Source: Xenopus tropicalis
Taxonomy: Eukaryota; Chordata; Amphibia; Anura; Pipidae
DNA: 64,000 nucleotides
NCBI RefSeq assembly: GCF_000004195.4
Contig: NC_030678.2
Coordinates: 96,492,904 to 96,556,903 of the forward strand
Direction: 5' to 3'
A model generated the notes under the pieces. That model had not been told where the DNA came from and made no database searches. It was given only the letters and a program-made list of their open reading frames with translations. A program made the translations under genes and the position numbers. This document shows, piece after piece, positions 12,465-24,453 of the stretch; position 1 is the first letter of the stretch; the number at the start of each line of letters is the position of its first letter.

Positions 12465-12987
12465 CAATGACACACTAGGCGATTAGTCACCAGAGGTAGA
12501 TCTCATCTACTACAGGCAACTAATCTCCTGCATATGTTTCCCAATAAAGTGAATCGCTGGTGGGGAAACATACGTGTTGCTTCGGCTTTGTGAAGTAGCC
12601 CAAAGTTGCCAGTCGAAACTCTGAACTACATCAGAAAGTAGGAGTGCTGCATATGCAGTAAATTCGTTTTCCATGATAGTGCCCAAAGTATCACGCGGCT
12701 AATTGCCTTTTGTGTCAATTGCCCTAAAGTCTCCCTTGTCGCGGGTGACTAATATCCCCGCAATGCCATCCCACCAGCTATAATCGCCAGTGGGATGGCA
12801 TACGCAGGGCCGCAATTTGGCAAAGTTGCCTTGAGAGGAAACTTCGGCAAATCGCGGCGCTGCGTATGCCATCCCACTAACGATTTCCATTCTAGCTGGT
12901 GGAATGGCTTTGCAGGGAGATTAGTCGTCCGTGACAAGGGAGATTTGTCGCGGCATGACTAATCTCCCTGTGTGTCACAGCCCTAAG
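12465..12987. mobile_element. Composite of Harbinger-like MITEs
   Basis: Multiple inverted copies of the GGCGATTAGTC / GACTAATCTCCC motif occur from GACACACTAGGCGATTAGTC at the left to CTCCCTGTGTGTCACAGCCCTAA at the right. The motif is the terminus of the well-bounded element at 25161-25308. The GGGATGGCATACGC segment is also present twice in opposite orientation (near 12790 and 12865). This looks like one element inserted into another, or rearranged copies. Confidence 0.6.
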
Positions 12988-13504
12988 GTGTATTGCTGCT
13001 CAGTGATTGTATGGATTAATATTAGATTTTATAGGTCAAGCCAATCAGAAATTAGAGGTTACTTTAGGTAAGGGTTGTTTTTTGTTAGATGGGTGTATGT
13101 GTTTTGAATGTGTGCAATCAGAACTGATCATGAGACCTCTTGGCTCAAAGCTTGAGACATATGCAAGAACAAGATAACATATCGGTTATTTTATGCTCTT
13201 GGCTCAATGTGTTTTTTTTAATACTATGAGGGTATAAATGCATATCTTGATTAATCTTTGTCACTTGTCCATTGTTGGAATAAAAGAAGGGTGATAAGGG
13301 TGAAAAGTGCAAAAAAACATGGTTGATTGTGCCTGTTTTTTGCACCTTGCGCAGTAAATACTATATATGTGTGACAGAGACAAGACAGTCACTTTTTATA
13401 TGGCATACTACTTGGAGGTATATTTTTAAGGAAAGAATAATAATAAATAATGTTTCTGCTTCTGCGATGTTCTTTAGCCATGGTAACTCTTAAATAGTGT
13501 GTCA

Positions 13505-13518
13505 GTGCCCTCTGCTGG
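13505..13518 (-). promoter_or_regulatory. CTCF-like motif
   Basis: On the minus strand CCAGCAGAGGGCAC fits the CTCF core pattern at all positions. Unlike the site at 6556-6569 it is not inside a recognised repeat. The two motifs point towards each other, the convergent arrangement seen at loop anchors, but this is only a sequence match. Confidence 0.4.
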
Positions 13519-13899
13519 CTACATCACTTAAGTACATTTCCTTTGAAATTATCTTTAGAATCCTATAAATTAATGTATTTCAGAGCTTGAAATTGCAAAC
13601 TTGATCAGAAATAACAGATTAACCTCCACCAACAAAAATATAAACCTCCATGAATGGCAATTGATCCCTTTACAGAGTTACAGTGCCAGTGCAATGGATT
13701 TTGTGTCTCCTGTTTGTGGGATGTTATGTGCTATGCAATGTGAAATATGATTTGTATGCCAAAGTTGCATTCCCACTCATACATGTAATATGGTTAGTAA
13801 ACAATTATAGGAAAACTGTGTAAAATAATTAATTATAATTATTTTATAAATTGGGTCAGATGTCACCATGCTAAAGGTGTGTCACCGTAGGCATGGTCA

Positions 13900-16220
13900 T
13901 ATGTATGTATAACTTGTATGTATAACTTTATTTATAAAGTGCCACAAGGGTACACAGCACTGTACAATCTTACAATATAGAAAAGGACACACAGGGAGGA
14001 CAAGTGTTATAATAAATACAATAAGTAAGTATAAATACACAGGGAGTAAGTGCCATGTGGTATGAGACACAGTAGGAAGGAGCTCCCTGCCCCATAGAGC
14101 TTACAGTCTAAGTGGTTGGGTAACAAAGAGGCACACATTGGTAGGTAAGAGTGCACTAGGTATGGGTGAGTGGGTGAGTGTTCCCTACGGAGGGATTCAG
14201 GGATAGAGTTCCAGAGGTAAGGAGCATTGAGATAGAAAGGTTTAAGCCGAGAGAGCGCAGTGGGTGTGGATGGTGTAAAAAGATGGAGGCTCTGAGAGGA
14301 GCAGAGGAGACGACCAGGAACATGCAGAGAGACCAGTGAAGAAATGTAGTGAGGAGCAGAGGAGTGAAGGGCTTTGAATGTCAGCAGAAGGATTTTGTAA
14401 ACTAACCTTTGCTTAACAGGCAGCCATGCCAGAGAGCTTAAGTGAAGCTGAGCAGGTTCCCTCTTAGGAGAGAGCAGGAGGATCCTGGCAGCAGAGTTGA
14501 AGATGGATTGCAGGGGAGAGAGAGGTGGGAGTCTGGAAGGCCGGTTAGTAGGAGATTGCAGTAATCTAAACGGGAAAGTATAAGGGCATGGATTAGTGCT
14601 TTAGCTGTTACTTGTGAAAGAAACGGGCATATCTTGGCAATATTGCGGAGGAAAAAGCGTCAGGTTTTGGCAGTGTTACTAATATGGTTAGAGAAGGAGA
14701 GGGACTGGTTAAAGAAGATCCCAAGGCAGCGTGCTGAATTAACAGGGTTAATGGTCATGCCATCAATAGTAATGGTGAAAGGAGGGCCAGGTTTGGGCAG
14801 GAATACCATCAGCTCTGTTTTAGCTAGGTTAAGTTTGAGCTGGCGTCGGTTCATCTAGGAGGAGATAGCCAGGAGGCAGTTACCAATCTGGGTTTGAACA
14901 TCAGCAGTTAGTGCAGGGGTGTCTAAATATATCTGGATGTCATCTGCATATAAGTGATATTTAAGACCAAAAGAAGAAATAAGGTCTCCTAAAGAGAGGG
15001 TGTACAGGGAGAACAGCAAAGGACCAAGCACAGAGCCCTGAGGCACCCCCACACTAAGCTGAGCTGGGGTAGAGGATTTGTTAGCAAGAGCGACAGAGAA
15101 GGAGCAGTTAGAGAGATAGGAAGAGAACCAGGATGCAGCTTGATCCCGGATACCCAGAGAATAGAGAATTTGCATAAGGACAGAATTGTCGACAGTGTCA
15201 AAAGCAGAGGAAAGGTCCAGGAGAATGAGGACTGAGTAGCGTCCCTTGGCCTTGGCAGTCTGGAGATCATTTGCCACTCTACATAAGGCCGTCTCAGTGG
15301 AGTGGGCAGGCTGAAAACCAGACTGCATAGGGTCCAGCAGATTGTGGGTGCAGAGGAAGTTAGTGACATGAGAAAAGAGTTCCAGGAGTTTAGAGGCTAG
15401 GGGTAGGAGAGAGACGGGACGGTAGTTAGAAAGGCAAGATGGGTCCAGTGAAGCCTTTTTTAAAAATAGGTTTGACACATGCTTGTTTGAATAGAGAGGG
15501 AAAAGTACCAGAAGCCAGAGAGTAATTGAATATGTGGGTAAGAGCTGGAGTAAGGGCAGGGGCACACTGTTTTAGTAGGGATGAGGGCATAGGATCCAGT
15601 GAGCAGGTAGTAGGCGGAGAGGAACGGAGAAGCTGAGAAACTTCAGGCTCTGTTACGAGATCAAATGTGCTGAATACGGAAAGAGGAGATTTGGGAAGGT
15701 TGAGATTACTGGTATGTGAAGGTTGGGAAAATTGTTTGCGGATGGAATTAACTTTGCTTTTAAAGAAGTCAGCAAAGTCCTAGGGTGTATGTTCAGATAC
15801 GGTTGATTCATTAGGTGAAGGATGAAGTAGTGAGTTAAATATGGAAAATAAGCGCCATGGGTTTGATTTATTATTATTTACAAGTGTGTTATAGTATACT
15901 TGCTTAGCCTGGGATAGGGCAGTATTGAGACACACCATAACAAATTTATAGTGGAGGAAATCTGCTTTCACATTAGATTTCCTCCAAATGCGCTCAGCAG
16001 ATCGTGCGCAGGAGCGCAGAAATCACGTCTGAGGGTTAAGCCAGGGACGGGGTTGTGGGCACGACTGCGTTGCGGCTGCAGGGGGGCATGGGAGTTTATT
16101 GCGGATGGTGGTATTTACCAGTAACTCAGGATCAGAGGAAGCACAGAAGAGGTTAGAACTAAGATAGAGGTTAGAACTAAGATAGTTAGAGATATGTGGC
16201 CTTTTCACAAGTCTAACCAT
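13900..16220 (-). mobile_element. CR1/L2/Rex1-like non-LTR retrotransposon, 5'-truncated and decayed
   Basis: The minus strand carries, from 16220 down, a linker region (16023-15780, with YYNTLVNNNKSNPWRLFSIF typical of the segment before the reverse transcriptase in these elements), the reverse transcriptase (15565-14660) and a long 3' region. That region ends at about 13900 with TTTATTTATAAAGTGCCAC...GCACTGTACA on the plus strand and an imprecise ATGTATAACT repeat as tail. The same 3' end recurs as short fragments at 17815-17866 and 24907-25075. No intact endonuclease is seen upstream and the frames are broken. The clade assignment is from motif style only. Confidence 0.8.
14660..15565 (-). 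pseudogene. Reverse transcriptase fragment
   Basis: A 236-codon open frame (15565-14855) contains the ordered RT motifs [10 protein letters not shown] (residues 46-55), [14 protein letters not shown] (113-126, with the catalytic Asp), [13 protein letters not shown] (173-185) and YADD (206-209). Translation continues past the stop at about 14855 as NRRQLKLNLAKTELMVF, the usual sequence after the palm. A stop or frame break there, another upstream of 15565 and the absence of the endonuclease show that it is a dead copy. The catalytic Asp residues are kept. Confidence 0.85.
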
Positions 16221-18140
16221 GGGTATTTTAAAATAATGTGGACTTGGTCTTTATATTTTTTTTACTCTTTGTAATTTTTCTTAAATACAGCATTTGGTTC
16301 TGCTGTTCTTCATTTTGGAGTTTGAACGTCTAATCTGGTTACTTCGGTCCAAAAGTAATGTGTGCCTGCTCCAAATATTCAGAAGTGGGCATGGGCATGT
16401 AAGAGCAAATGAGGTTAAACTTTTGTTTTCATAGGTATGAATGTTTTCATTAAAAAAGAATTTGCAAATTACTTTTATTATGTCTGGGGGACAGGTCTCC
16501 TGCAATTCCATCCCATATAAAAACTTAGTTTGGCATGACATGTTTTGTACCAGCCATTATACATTCACAGGCCTATGATTATTTACCAGCTGGTACCACT
16601 GGGTAAAGGCATCTGAGTGCATAAAATAAAGTGCAATGGACTCTTGTGTGCAGGGGGCCAGGGGCGCTCCTGCCATTAGGCTCCCTGCTCCCAGCAGTGA
16701 GCGGGCAGTAACCAAGGACGGCAAAAGCTGCCTTTGGTTACCTTAAGAGACAAATTTACATTTTTAAAATGGAAATTTGGCTCTAGCTATGCGGCCCCCC
16801 CTTTGACCTGCTCCAAATCTAAAGTTGCGTGGAGCGGGAGAGGGGGTTGGCATTGGGGCTGCTGTCTCAGGTGGTGGAATCAGTTTTGCTTGTGTGCTTG
16901 GCCCTTATTCATTACTGGTGTGCACTTGACTGCTCTGCAGTACTAGGTAATGTAGCCTATAAGCATTTTTTATTGCATACCTTGTGGGGACTCATGTCCC
17001 TGCCAATCTTGAGCAGTGATGTACCTTGCTCATTTGTCAGCCACAGTCAGTGGTAACTCCCTATTTTCTTTAGTGGTTCTTTTGTTGTGGTCTGCCCTCT
17101 TTGGCAAACTACAGCATTTTCTATAAGCATTTTTTCATTGTTTGAGCAGATGAGGGAGCTGTTAACCAAGACAGAACCTAAACAAAATAGGTTATATAGT
17201 TGGAAATATTTATTCTCTCATCTTGGTATCTGGTCCCCCAAATTAAGCAGCACACAGGTAATCAAAGTGAAAATAGATATCTGCAAATCACATGGGTTAT
17301 AAAACTGTATATTACATGCAATCCTTTGCTTTCCTCTGTAAAATGTATAGTTAATATAAAGAGAATTATTTAAAACGTCAACTTACTAGCATGGGAGGAC
17401 TGAATCATTGCCAAGCAATGAGAGAAATTTATATTCTTCTTATTATAATCTGAGTCTGCCATAAAGAGCACTTGAACACTGCTGTGCTGTTTTCATATTC
17501 AGATAATGATGATGATGAAGGAATGAATCATAACAGACAAGCCTTTTACCTGACAGTTATATGGGACTTTGTGCAGTTTGGTGTGTGTTTTTCTTGTAAC
17601 ACCAGTATATGCTCTTTCGTTTCTCGGTTCCATGACTGGATATTAGGCATTTAGCCTTGTGCTTTTGTACAGGTCATAGCTCTGATGTGGCTTCCTATAT
17701 ACTCATATTTTACAGGGAAACCTTATTTCTTATAATACACAAGTTGCAGTGAATCATGTAACAAATTACATCGCTAAGCATCGATTATAACCAATGACAG
17801 CAATAAGCACTTATTAATAAGCATTTATAAAGTGCCAGTATATTTCATAACACTGTACAATAGAAGGATGTATAGGTCAAATACATTATATAAAAAAACT
17901 GATTGATACAGGAAGTGTTGCCAGAGCTGAATAGAGTTATTTTCACCAGGGTGTTCCATTCTACTTGGCCTGTAAACCCATGCTTTTGTGTTCATGATAT
18001 ACTCATATTAACCATTTGAGAGTTCATTAATCCCTGGATTTTTGTTGGTTATCTTTTGAAACAGTTTGTTCACTAGTCATTCTTCTTTCTGACAATTAAA
18101 GGTCTGAGGTCAGTGAATTTGCCAACCAGACAGCATTATA

Positions 18141-18272
18141 CAGGGCTCGACTGAAATACAAAGTAGGCCCTAGCATTTCAAGTACACAGATGCTCAAACA
18201 GCCCCCTACCAGCCCAATAAATGATGACTTTACTGCATTTTAAAGAATTCACAAATTGCCAGTCTGAGCCTG
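18141..18272. mobile_element. Short hAT-like interspersed repeat, copy 2
   Basis: It starts CAGGGCTCGACTG and ends CAGTCTGAGCCTG, forming short terminal inverted repeats. The flanks GCATTATA and GTATTATG agree at six of eight positions, as for an old 8-bp target duplication. The interior matches the repeat at 4676-4827. Confidence 0.65.
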
Positions 18273-19177
18273 GTATTATGCCGTAGTGGAGATCTGGAAA
18301 AATAAAATAAAACTGAAACAAATCAAAAACCTTAAAACTTAAGAAGTCTGGGAGTATCCTTGTTATACCTGCACTAAAATGAATTTTAAAATAAACCTTT
18401 CCTGAATTTTATTGTATTAATCCATGAACAATAGTATTCCCGGAAAGGCTAGTATTTCTAGTAACTGTGAAAATGTACTTAATGCAATGTTTGTCCTCCC
18501 TGTTTGTAATTTATTGTAGTGTAAAAATGTACAGCATTGATATATAAATAAAGATATACACACATGCAATTTTATTTTTAATGTTAATACTGTGGCAAGT
18601 GTTTTGAGACTAAATACATATTATTGCAGAACAATTACAGTACATGGAGGTATTTGAACTATATGTAGATTTCAATTCAGATTTTTTTAAACATAACATC
18701 TGAAAATGGCACCAGGAATGATTTAACCTTTGCTGTTTCCCTGAATAGATTGGCTTAGCTGGACACTTCTGGGCTAGGTAAATATGGCTTTGCTGCTCCT
18801 GGTAAAAAAAAAAAAAATCTTTGGGAACCGACTTGAAGGCTCTTTTCACAAAGTAATTGCAAAGTGCTAAAATGTACTTAAATTGAGTATGCAATTGCTC
18901 TACTGAAAATTGTGGCCATGCATACACCTTTGCAACAAGCGCCCCTTTCTTCCTGTTCTGATCAAGCGCACAATCTTGTGCAAAAGCAACCTGGAATTAC
19001 CATCAGCCCGGAAGTAATTCAAGGGTTCCCTTAAGTCTCCCGATATTTCACCTGTTCAGAAGATCTGAAGCCAAACAGGAAGAAAAAACGCTGAGCTATG
19101 TAAAGAAAGTTCCCATAATGCCTCACTCCTGCACAGACATGCAGACCAAACTGAACATGCTCAGTTAGTAAGACTAT

Positions 19178-19664
19178 GGGGCACATTTACTAATCCACAA
19201 ACGTCCGAAACGTCCGAATGCGTTTTTTTCGTAATGATCGGTACTTTGCGACTTTTCGCGAATTGTTGCGACTTTTTCGAGCTCTTAATACGAAAGTTGC
19301 GATAATTCGCGAAAGTCGTAATGGCAATGAAAAAATTGCGACAATTCTCCAAAGGCATAATGGCAATGAAAAAGTCGCGACAATTCTCCAAAGGCATAAT
19401 GGCAATGAAAAAGTCGCGACAATTCTCCAAAGGCATAATGGCAATGAAAAAGTCACGACAATTCGCGAAATTTGTTATGGCTATGAAAAAGTCGCGACAA
19501 TTCGCGCAAGTCATACCAGTTACGAAAAAGTCGCGACAATTTACGGGAAAGTCGTAACATCGACGAAAAAAACGCAAAAAATACGAAAAAATCGCAAAAT
19601 ATTCGTTTTCCAATCCAAATTTTTCTCATTCGGATTCGGATTCGTGGATTAGTAAATCAGCCCC
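19178..19664. mobile_element. MITE with GGGGCACATTTACTAATCC ends, carrying a tandem repeat
   Basis: The left end GGGGCACATTTACTAATCC and right end GGATTAGTAAATCAGCCCC form terminal inverted repeats with two mismatches. TAT flanks both sides (19175-19177, 19665-19667). The interior is dominated by GCGAC/GTCGC-rich sequence and the 39-bp tandem array described separately. Related ends occur at 40467-40710. There is no transposase. Confidence 0.75.
19282..19554 (+). repeat. 39-bp tandem repeat array inside a MITE
   Basis: Units begin at 19321, 19360, 19399, 19438, 19477 and 19516, with a decayed unit before them at 19282. The middle units are nearly identical and the edge units diverge. The period is a multiple of three and lacks stops, so the array is open on both strands; on the plus strand each unit reads MAMKKSRQFSKGI-like. 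This is a by-product of the repeat and not evidence of a protein. Confidence 0.85.
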
Positions 19665-19800
19665 TATGAGTCAGCTTCCTGCTGATTGGCTCAGATCAGG
19701 GGGGGGAGTGAGTTCTTAGCATTCTTGAGGGAGTGGGGAGCAGGAAAGAGCAGAGAACAGAAAGCTGCGTGTCTGTGGCACAGCAATTACAGACACAACT

Positions 19801-19945
19801 AATCTTTTTTCAGAGAAGCATGAAAATTGTAACTATGATATATGACTACCCCACCCCTCTTCCCTTCTGTATCCCCCGTTTACCTGTTTCAAAATAAAGA
19901 AAATAAAGAATATTTAAAAAAAAAAAAAATCTTTTTTCAGAGAAG
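19801..19945 (+). mobile_element. Small poly(A)-tailed retroinsertion with 18-bp target duplication
   Basis: An exact 18-bp direct repeat (AATCTTTTTTCAGAGAAG) lies at 19801-19818 and 19928-19945. Between them are about 97 bp ending in two AATAAAG signals and a run of A (19916-19929). This is the signature of target-primed reverse transcription of a poly(A) RNA: a 5'-truncated L1 or a fragment of a cellular mRNA. The pyrimidine-rich insert does not let me identify the source. Confidence 0.8.
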
Positions 19946-20065
19946 TCAGTGCAGCGTTTCTGTGAGTGCTTATGGCTGTATTTTCATAGACCTTTCTGAT
20001 AAAGCTTACTTAGTTTTTACCTTTCTTTCTCCTTTAATATCAGGTAGCATATATAAATATATTAA

Positions 20066-20388
20066 TACAGGTATGGGATCCCTTATCCGGCAACCCATTA
20101 TCCAGAAAGTTCCGAATTACGGAAAGGCCATGTCCCATAGACTCCATTATAACAAATAATTCTAATTTTTAAAAATGATTTCCTTTTTCTCTGTAATTAT
20201 AAAACAGTACCTTGTACTTGATCCCAACTAAGATCGAATGAATCCTTATTGGAGGCAAAATGAGCCTATTGGGTTTGTTCAATATTTAAATGATTTTTAG
20301 CAGTTATGGAGATCCAAATTACAGAAAGATCCCTTATCTGGAAAACCCCAGGTCCCAAGTATTCTGGATAACAGGTCCCATACCTGTA
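20066..20388. mobile_element. ACAGGTATGGGA-ended MITE, copy 1
   Basis: Inverted ends TACAGGTATGGGATCCCTTA and GTCCCATACCTGTA bracket about 320 bp with CCAGAAAGTTCCGAATTACGG and mirrored ATTCTGGATAACAGG motifs. Terminal TA on each side suggests a TA target site. Further copies lie at 37470-37787, 41609-41917 and 63143-63431. Confidence 0.8.
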
Positions 20389-21419
20389 TATATTTAGGTC
20401 GATGTGCAATTTACCTTCTTCTTCTTCTGCTGTTGATATTGCAGGGAGCTATAGTCGTTCCTTCCCAGCTTCATAATAATAATCTCTAGCCAAGATATAT
20501 TTAGATTAAGCTTTTACTAACTTGTATACTCTTGCTGTGGTTTATCCAGGGTGGAGAGAGGATTATCAGGCTGCCTAACCGAGAAAAGGAGTAGGAAGTA
20601 AATCACACACATACAGGTATATAATAACTTGCCTTGCATGCACTTCATTATCAATACAAGTATTTTTACAAATAGTATTGCTCCTAAACCTCACCTCCAG
20701 TTATTACTTATTCATCTTGACCCACTTTGTATATATAAAATGCTAAACTTTAAAATACAGCCTACTGAAATTATTGTAAACCTGCTGAAGTTCATTCTTC
20801 CTTAAGAGGATCTATTTGTTGACCACCAGAAAATGTATATAAGTTGTACTTCTTTTTTTTTTAACTTTTTTTTGTGTTATTAGCCAGAGATCACCTTACA
20901 GCAAAGAGCAAAAAAAATGGTTGGACCCACCCCTGTTCATTCATTGGCTGATGTAGCTTAGTAGTTATGTGTGACAAATGTGGTAGGACTTTACAAAACA
21001 AACTTGTTTGCCAATTTATTTGCTTAAAAAAATGCATCCTTTTAATGTAATATAGAAATACATTTTCTGCCTACCGATAAAAGGGAATCGAGTTGCACCT
21101 CTGCAGGACCTTGTCTAAGCAGATGCAGAAATTCAGGAAGCAGAGAGATTAAAATTCTGCAGCTTCATGGCTTCTGTGCATACTTGGCCTCTTCCTCATT
21201 CATTTGCATATTATTAATCCTATTGACAACCAATCGCAATAACCACTCCTGTGTCAGTCAAACCACCTAATGTGTGCAGTCACATTATGGTTTCACATTG
21301 CCTTTCTTGCCAGCAGGTGAACAGCTCTCTGGAATATTTCTATAGCCTTCCCCAGGTTGAAAACATCAAATAACTTAATTTCCAGATCTCACTTAGTTGC
21401 AACAGAGTTGATCATGGTT

Positions 21420-22160
21420 GTTGAGTTATAGCCCAAACTTTGGGGGTTTAAAGTGTAGGGGATCAGAGAACCCTGTCCCCTGTTTCTCAGTCTGTGATCT
21501 CATCCAGCCTAGCTACAGCCTGGGGAGGGATCCGGTTGGCTGGCTGCCCCAGTGCACGTCTGGGAGAGGTGTGCCTAAGCTTTGGAGCCAAAAATCTAGG
21601 GGCGGGCCCAGCAGTTTATAAAGGGAGCCCCTGCTGTTGTTTGCCAGTACGGAGGTAGAGACCCAGAGTGAGCAGTCAGCACAAACAGTGTGTGTTCAGA
21701 CTTGAAAGAATAAAAGTCTGCTGGGCTGCCAGGGAGTATAAGGTCCTCTGTGGAACTCTCAGTGTGTATCCCCTGAGTGAACAGGTATTGCCAGGTTACC
21801 TGCTACCTGGGAGCAGCCACCCTTTTCAACGGGGAAGGTACTCTGGGGCAGGTAGCGCTACCTGGGGGGACTAAAGAGCTCTTGGGGAAGGGACTGAACT
21901 GATTAAAAGGTTGGGGGGGTCTATCCGGATCCAAGTTGGGGCTGGGCAAGTACAGAGACTGTGCCAGCCGTGGATAGCCCACACAAGTTCCTTAGGATAA
22001 GATTATCAGTCATCCCTAAAGCTGTTCTACTTTCTATTTCAAAGTTATATAAAGTTTGATATTGCTGCAACCGTGTGTGATTATTTCCTAGTGGAAATCC
22101 CCTAGAGGTGTGTTCCTTAGTGTCCACTAGGTGGAGGCACTGTGCTGTTCCCAGTTCCCA
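21420..22160 (+). mobile_element. LTR-like segment (probable solo LTR, borders uncertain)
   Basis: A TATA box (TATAAAG, 21617-21623) is followed by AATAAA at 21709-21714, about 90 bp further, then a long G-rich tail. This resembles the segment at 6506-7328. Upstream sequence has a GC-rich block (GGGGCGGGCCC). No gag, pol or primer-binding site is adjacent. Confidence is limited because neither border shows a target duplication I can verify. Confidence 0.4.
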
Positions 22161-23039
22161 GTATGAATATTACTCTGAGAACACATATCTCCTGTGAAAT
22201 AAAGCCAATATTAAGTGAATGTGCCAAGAAAGGGTTACAAAAGATTTTAGGAAACTTTGCCGTTAGCAACATGTGACAACTTCTAAAGCCTAATGAGGTA
22301 ATTAGGGTCAGGGGTCTTGCAAAAACAGTGTTTCCCACAGTAGTTATTCCCTGCCAAAGGAAACACAATGTATATATAGCCTGTCTGTAACCACAGTGCA
22401 ACAAGCCACCTTTAGCTACCTTCTGCACTTGCCCTAGCTTGATACAAAATACAGGCCCATTAGGAAATACAGACCCATTAGGTTTCAGGACCACCCACTC
22501 CTCACACACACACCCTCTCATGGGATAAATGCTGCCTACGACACAGATTGACTCAATACCCATCTCCCATCCTGCCACTAATCAATATTACAGCCTTTCC
22601 TGCAGGAATGCAGACAAATTACTCTTCTCAATGGCTTCTTGAGAACAACTTACAAATAATTCATTTCATCACTAAAGGAAATTTCATAGATAAAAACAAA
22701 TTTCAAATTCTCAAATACAACACTTTTTTCACAGTCTAGTAGAGGGACCATCTACACTGAGCCGTACATTGACTTCCTCTAAACCTTTTGTGCTCTTGAG
22801 CTTCCCAAAATATATCAAACATTGTGCTAAAATAGCTCATCCACTAAACCCATTTATTTGTATTAATTTTAAAATGTTCTTGCGGCGGGGCGGCATGCCG
22901 CCCCTAAACCTCTGCCGCCCTAGGCCCGGGCCTTTGTGGCCTTTCCACAAATCTGGGCCTGGCTCCAGATGCTGCAGGATTCAAGAAACAAATGATAAAA
23001 TTGCCTTACAATGGTACTACAGCCCTTTTAAATTTTATC

Positions 23040-23153
23040 AATGGAACATAAGTTTACCAGAATGCCTATTGATAATAGTTTTTTTTTTTATGAATTCTTT
23101 ATTGTGTTGTAAATTTTGAAAATTCAATAAAAATTATAATTAAAACAAATGTA
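23040..23153 (+). mobile_element. L1-like 3' end remnant
   Basis: The string TTGTGTTGTAAATTTTGAAA followed by TTCAATAAAAATTATAATTAAAAC resembles the 3' terminus of frog L1-type elements, with an AATAAA signal and an A-rich end. Upstream, 22880-22970 is a GC-rich repeat fragment of another kind. No target duplication was found, so this stays tentative. Confidence 0.4.
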
Positions 23154-24108
23154 TATATAGAATAAGTAATGTTTATTTTTTTTTTATTATTGACTAACCT
23201 GATGGAAAAGGAATTGGAATTATTTCTTAGGGTGACAGGTCCTCTTTAATTGCCCCACTAGGTGCCAGTTCACTGACGTTAATAAGAAACGTTTAATACA
23301 TAGAGGTATCACAGCAACTGGGTACCTGTAAGCTGCAAAGGAGGAAGCAGTATTCTGGCCATTATATTAGACATCTGCTTACTCCAGCCTTTATAGATTA
23401 CATTTTTGCCTAACTAATTATATAGAATAATATTTTTAATTTTGCGCAGGTCTGTTTTACCCAGTTTCATTTTGACACTGAACTGTTAAGAACCTGAATT
23501 GCCACCTGAAATCTGCCCATGTATGGCCACCTTAATCCTATCTCTCTCACTGCTGGTAAGCAGGGCCAGGAAAACGTAGAAAGGAGTTAATGCTTTGAGC
23601 TCCAGGATGGTCAAAAGGCCTAATCAGGCCAGGGCCCACCAGGAGAACGTCTGGTAACCTGGCAGGCCAGTCCCACACTGCTATCCAGGATAAACTGCAA
23701 AAATGTTTGTCTAAATCTAGGGTCATCCATATAAAGGCCCTGTCTATTAAGTGATCCACCATTTACTCTCCTTCAGAGATCTCCTTCAGAGATCACATGA
23801 CCAGAAATAATGCAGCTCAAACTGTAACAGGAAGCAGTGTGGAAGCAAAAGACAGAATTCTGTACATTCATTGTCTGATGTGACCTAGCATCTATGTGTG
23901 CCTTGGCTTGTTCGTGTGCCAAACACAAATTCTATGTTCCCAGGAGGCGGCCTTTAAAACTTAAAATGGCAATTTTCTATTTAAGAGTACCAATGGCACA
24001 TACAACCAAAAAAGTATATTTTTATGATAATGTTTTTTTAGATGAAGCAGGGTTTTACATATGAGTTGGTTTTGCAATATAATTGATAGAGACCTACATT
24101 GTTTTCCA

Positions 24109-24453
24109 TTAAAGGAGAAGGAAAGGCAAAGTAACTTGGGGGTGCCAAAATTTTACCCCCAAGTGACTTTAATCGCTTCCCTTGTACCCCGGGCTGGTGC
24201 CCCTGTTAGGAGAGAACAGCACCAGCCCGGGGTACCTGTAGCGGAGCTCTTCCTCCTTCCTGCTTCCTTTTCCTAAAATGCCAGTGGTCAGCACATGCGC
24301 AGTAGAGTGAAAGACGACTTTTCTGTTAAAGTTCGGCTTTTCGATCTACTGCGCATACGCGCACAGGAGAAAGAGGAAGCAGGTAAGCGATTTAAGTCAC
24401 TTGAGGGTGCCTAAACATTTTGGAACCCCCAAGTGACTTTCCTTCTCCTTTAA
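24109..24453. mobile_element. Complete T2/Kolobok-type MITE
   Basis: It starts TTAAAGGAGAAGGAAAGG and ends CTTTCCTTCTCCTTTAA, giving terminal inverted repeats flanked by the TTAA target site. Within it the AAGTNACTTGGGGGTGCC and CACCAGCCCGGGGTACC blocks are mirrored. The same family as 804-1169, here with both ends. Confidence 0.9.

Noticed and set aside
14634..15369. Plus-strand and alternative-frame open frames in the RT relic
   Set aside because: They are shadows of the minus-strand reverse transcriptase frame.
17472..17654. Possible exon with acidic DNDDDEG run
   Set aside because: There is a plausible AG before it but no good donor, and no recognisable protein.
19161..19652. Long open frames on both strands with 13-residue repeats
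   Set aside because: They follow from the 39-bp tandem period and lack of stops; no start context, splice sites or protein similarity.
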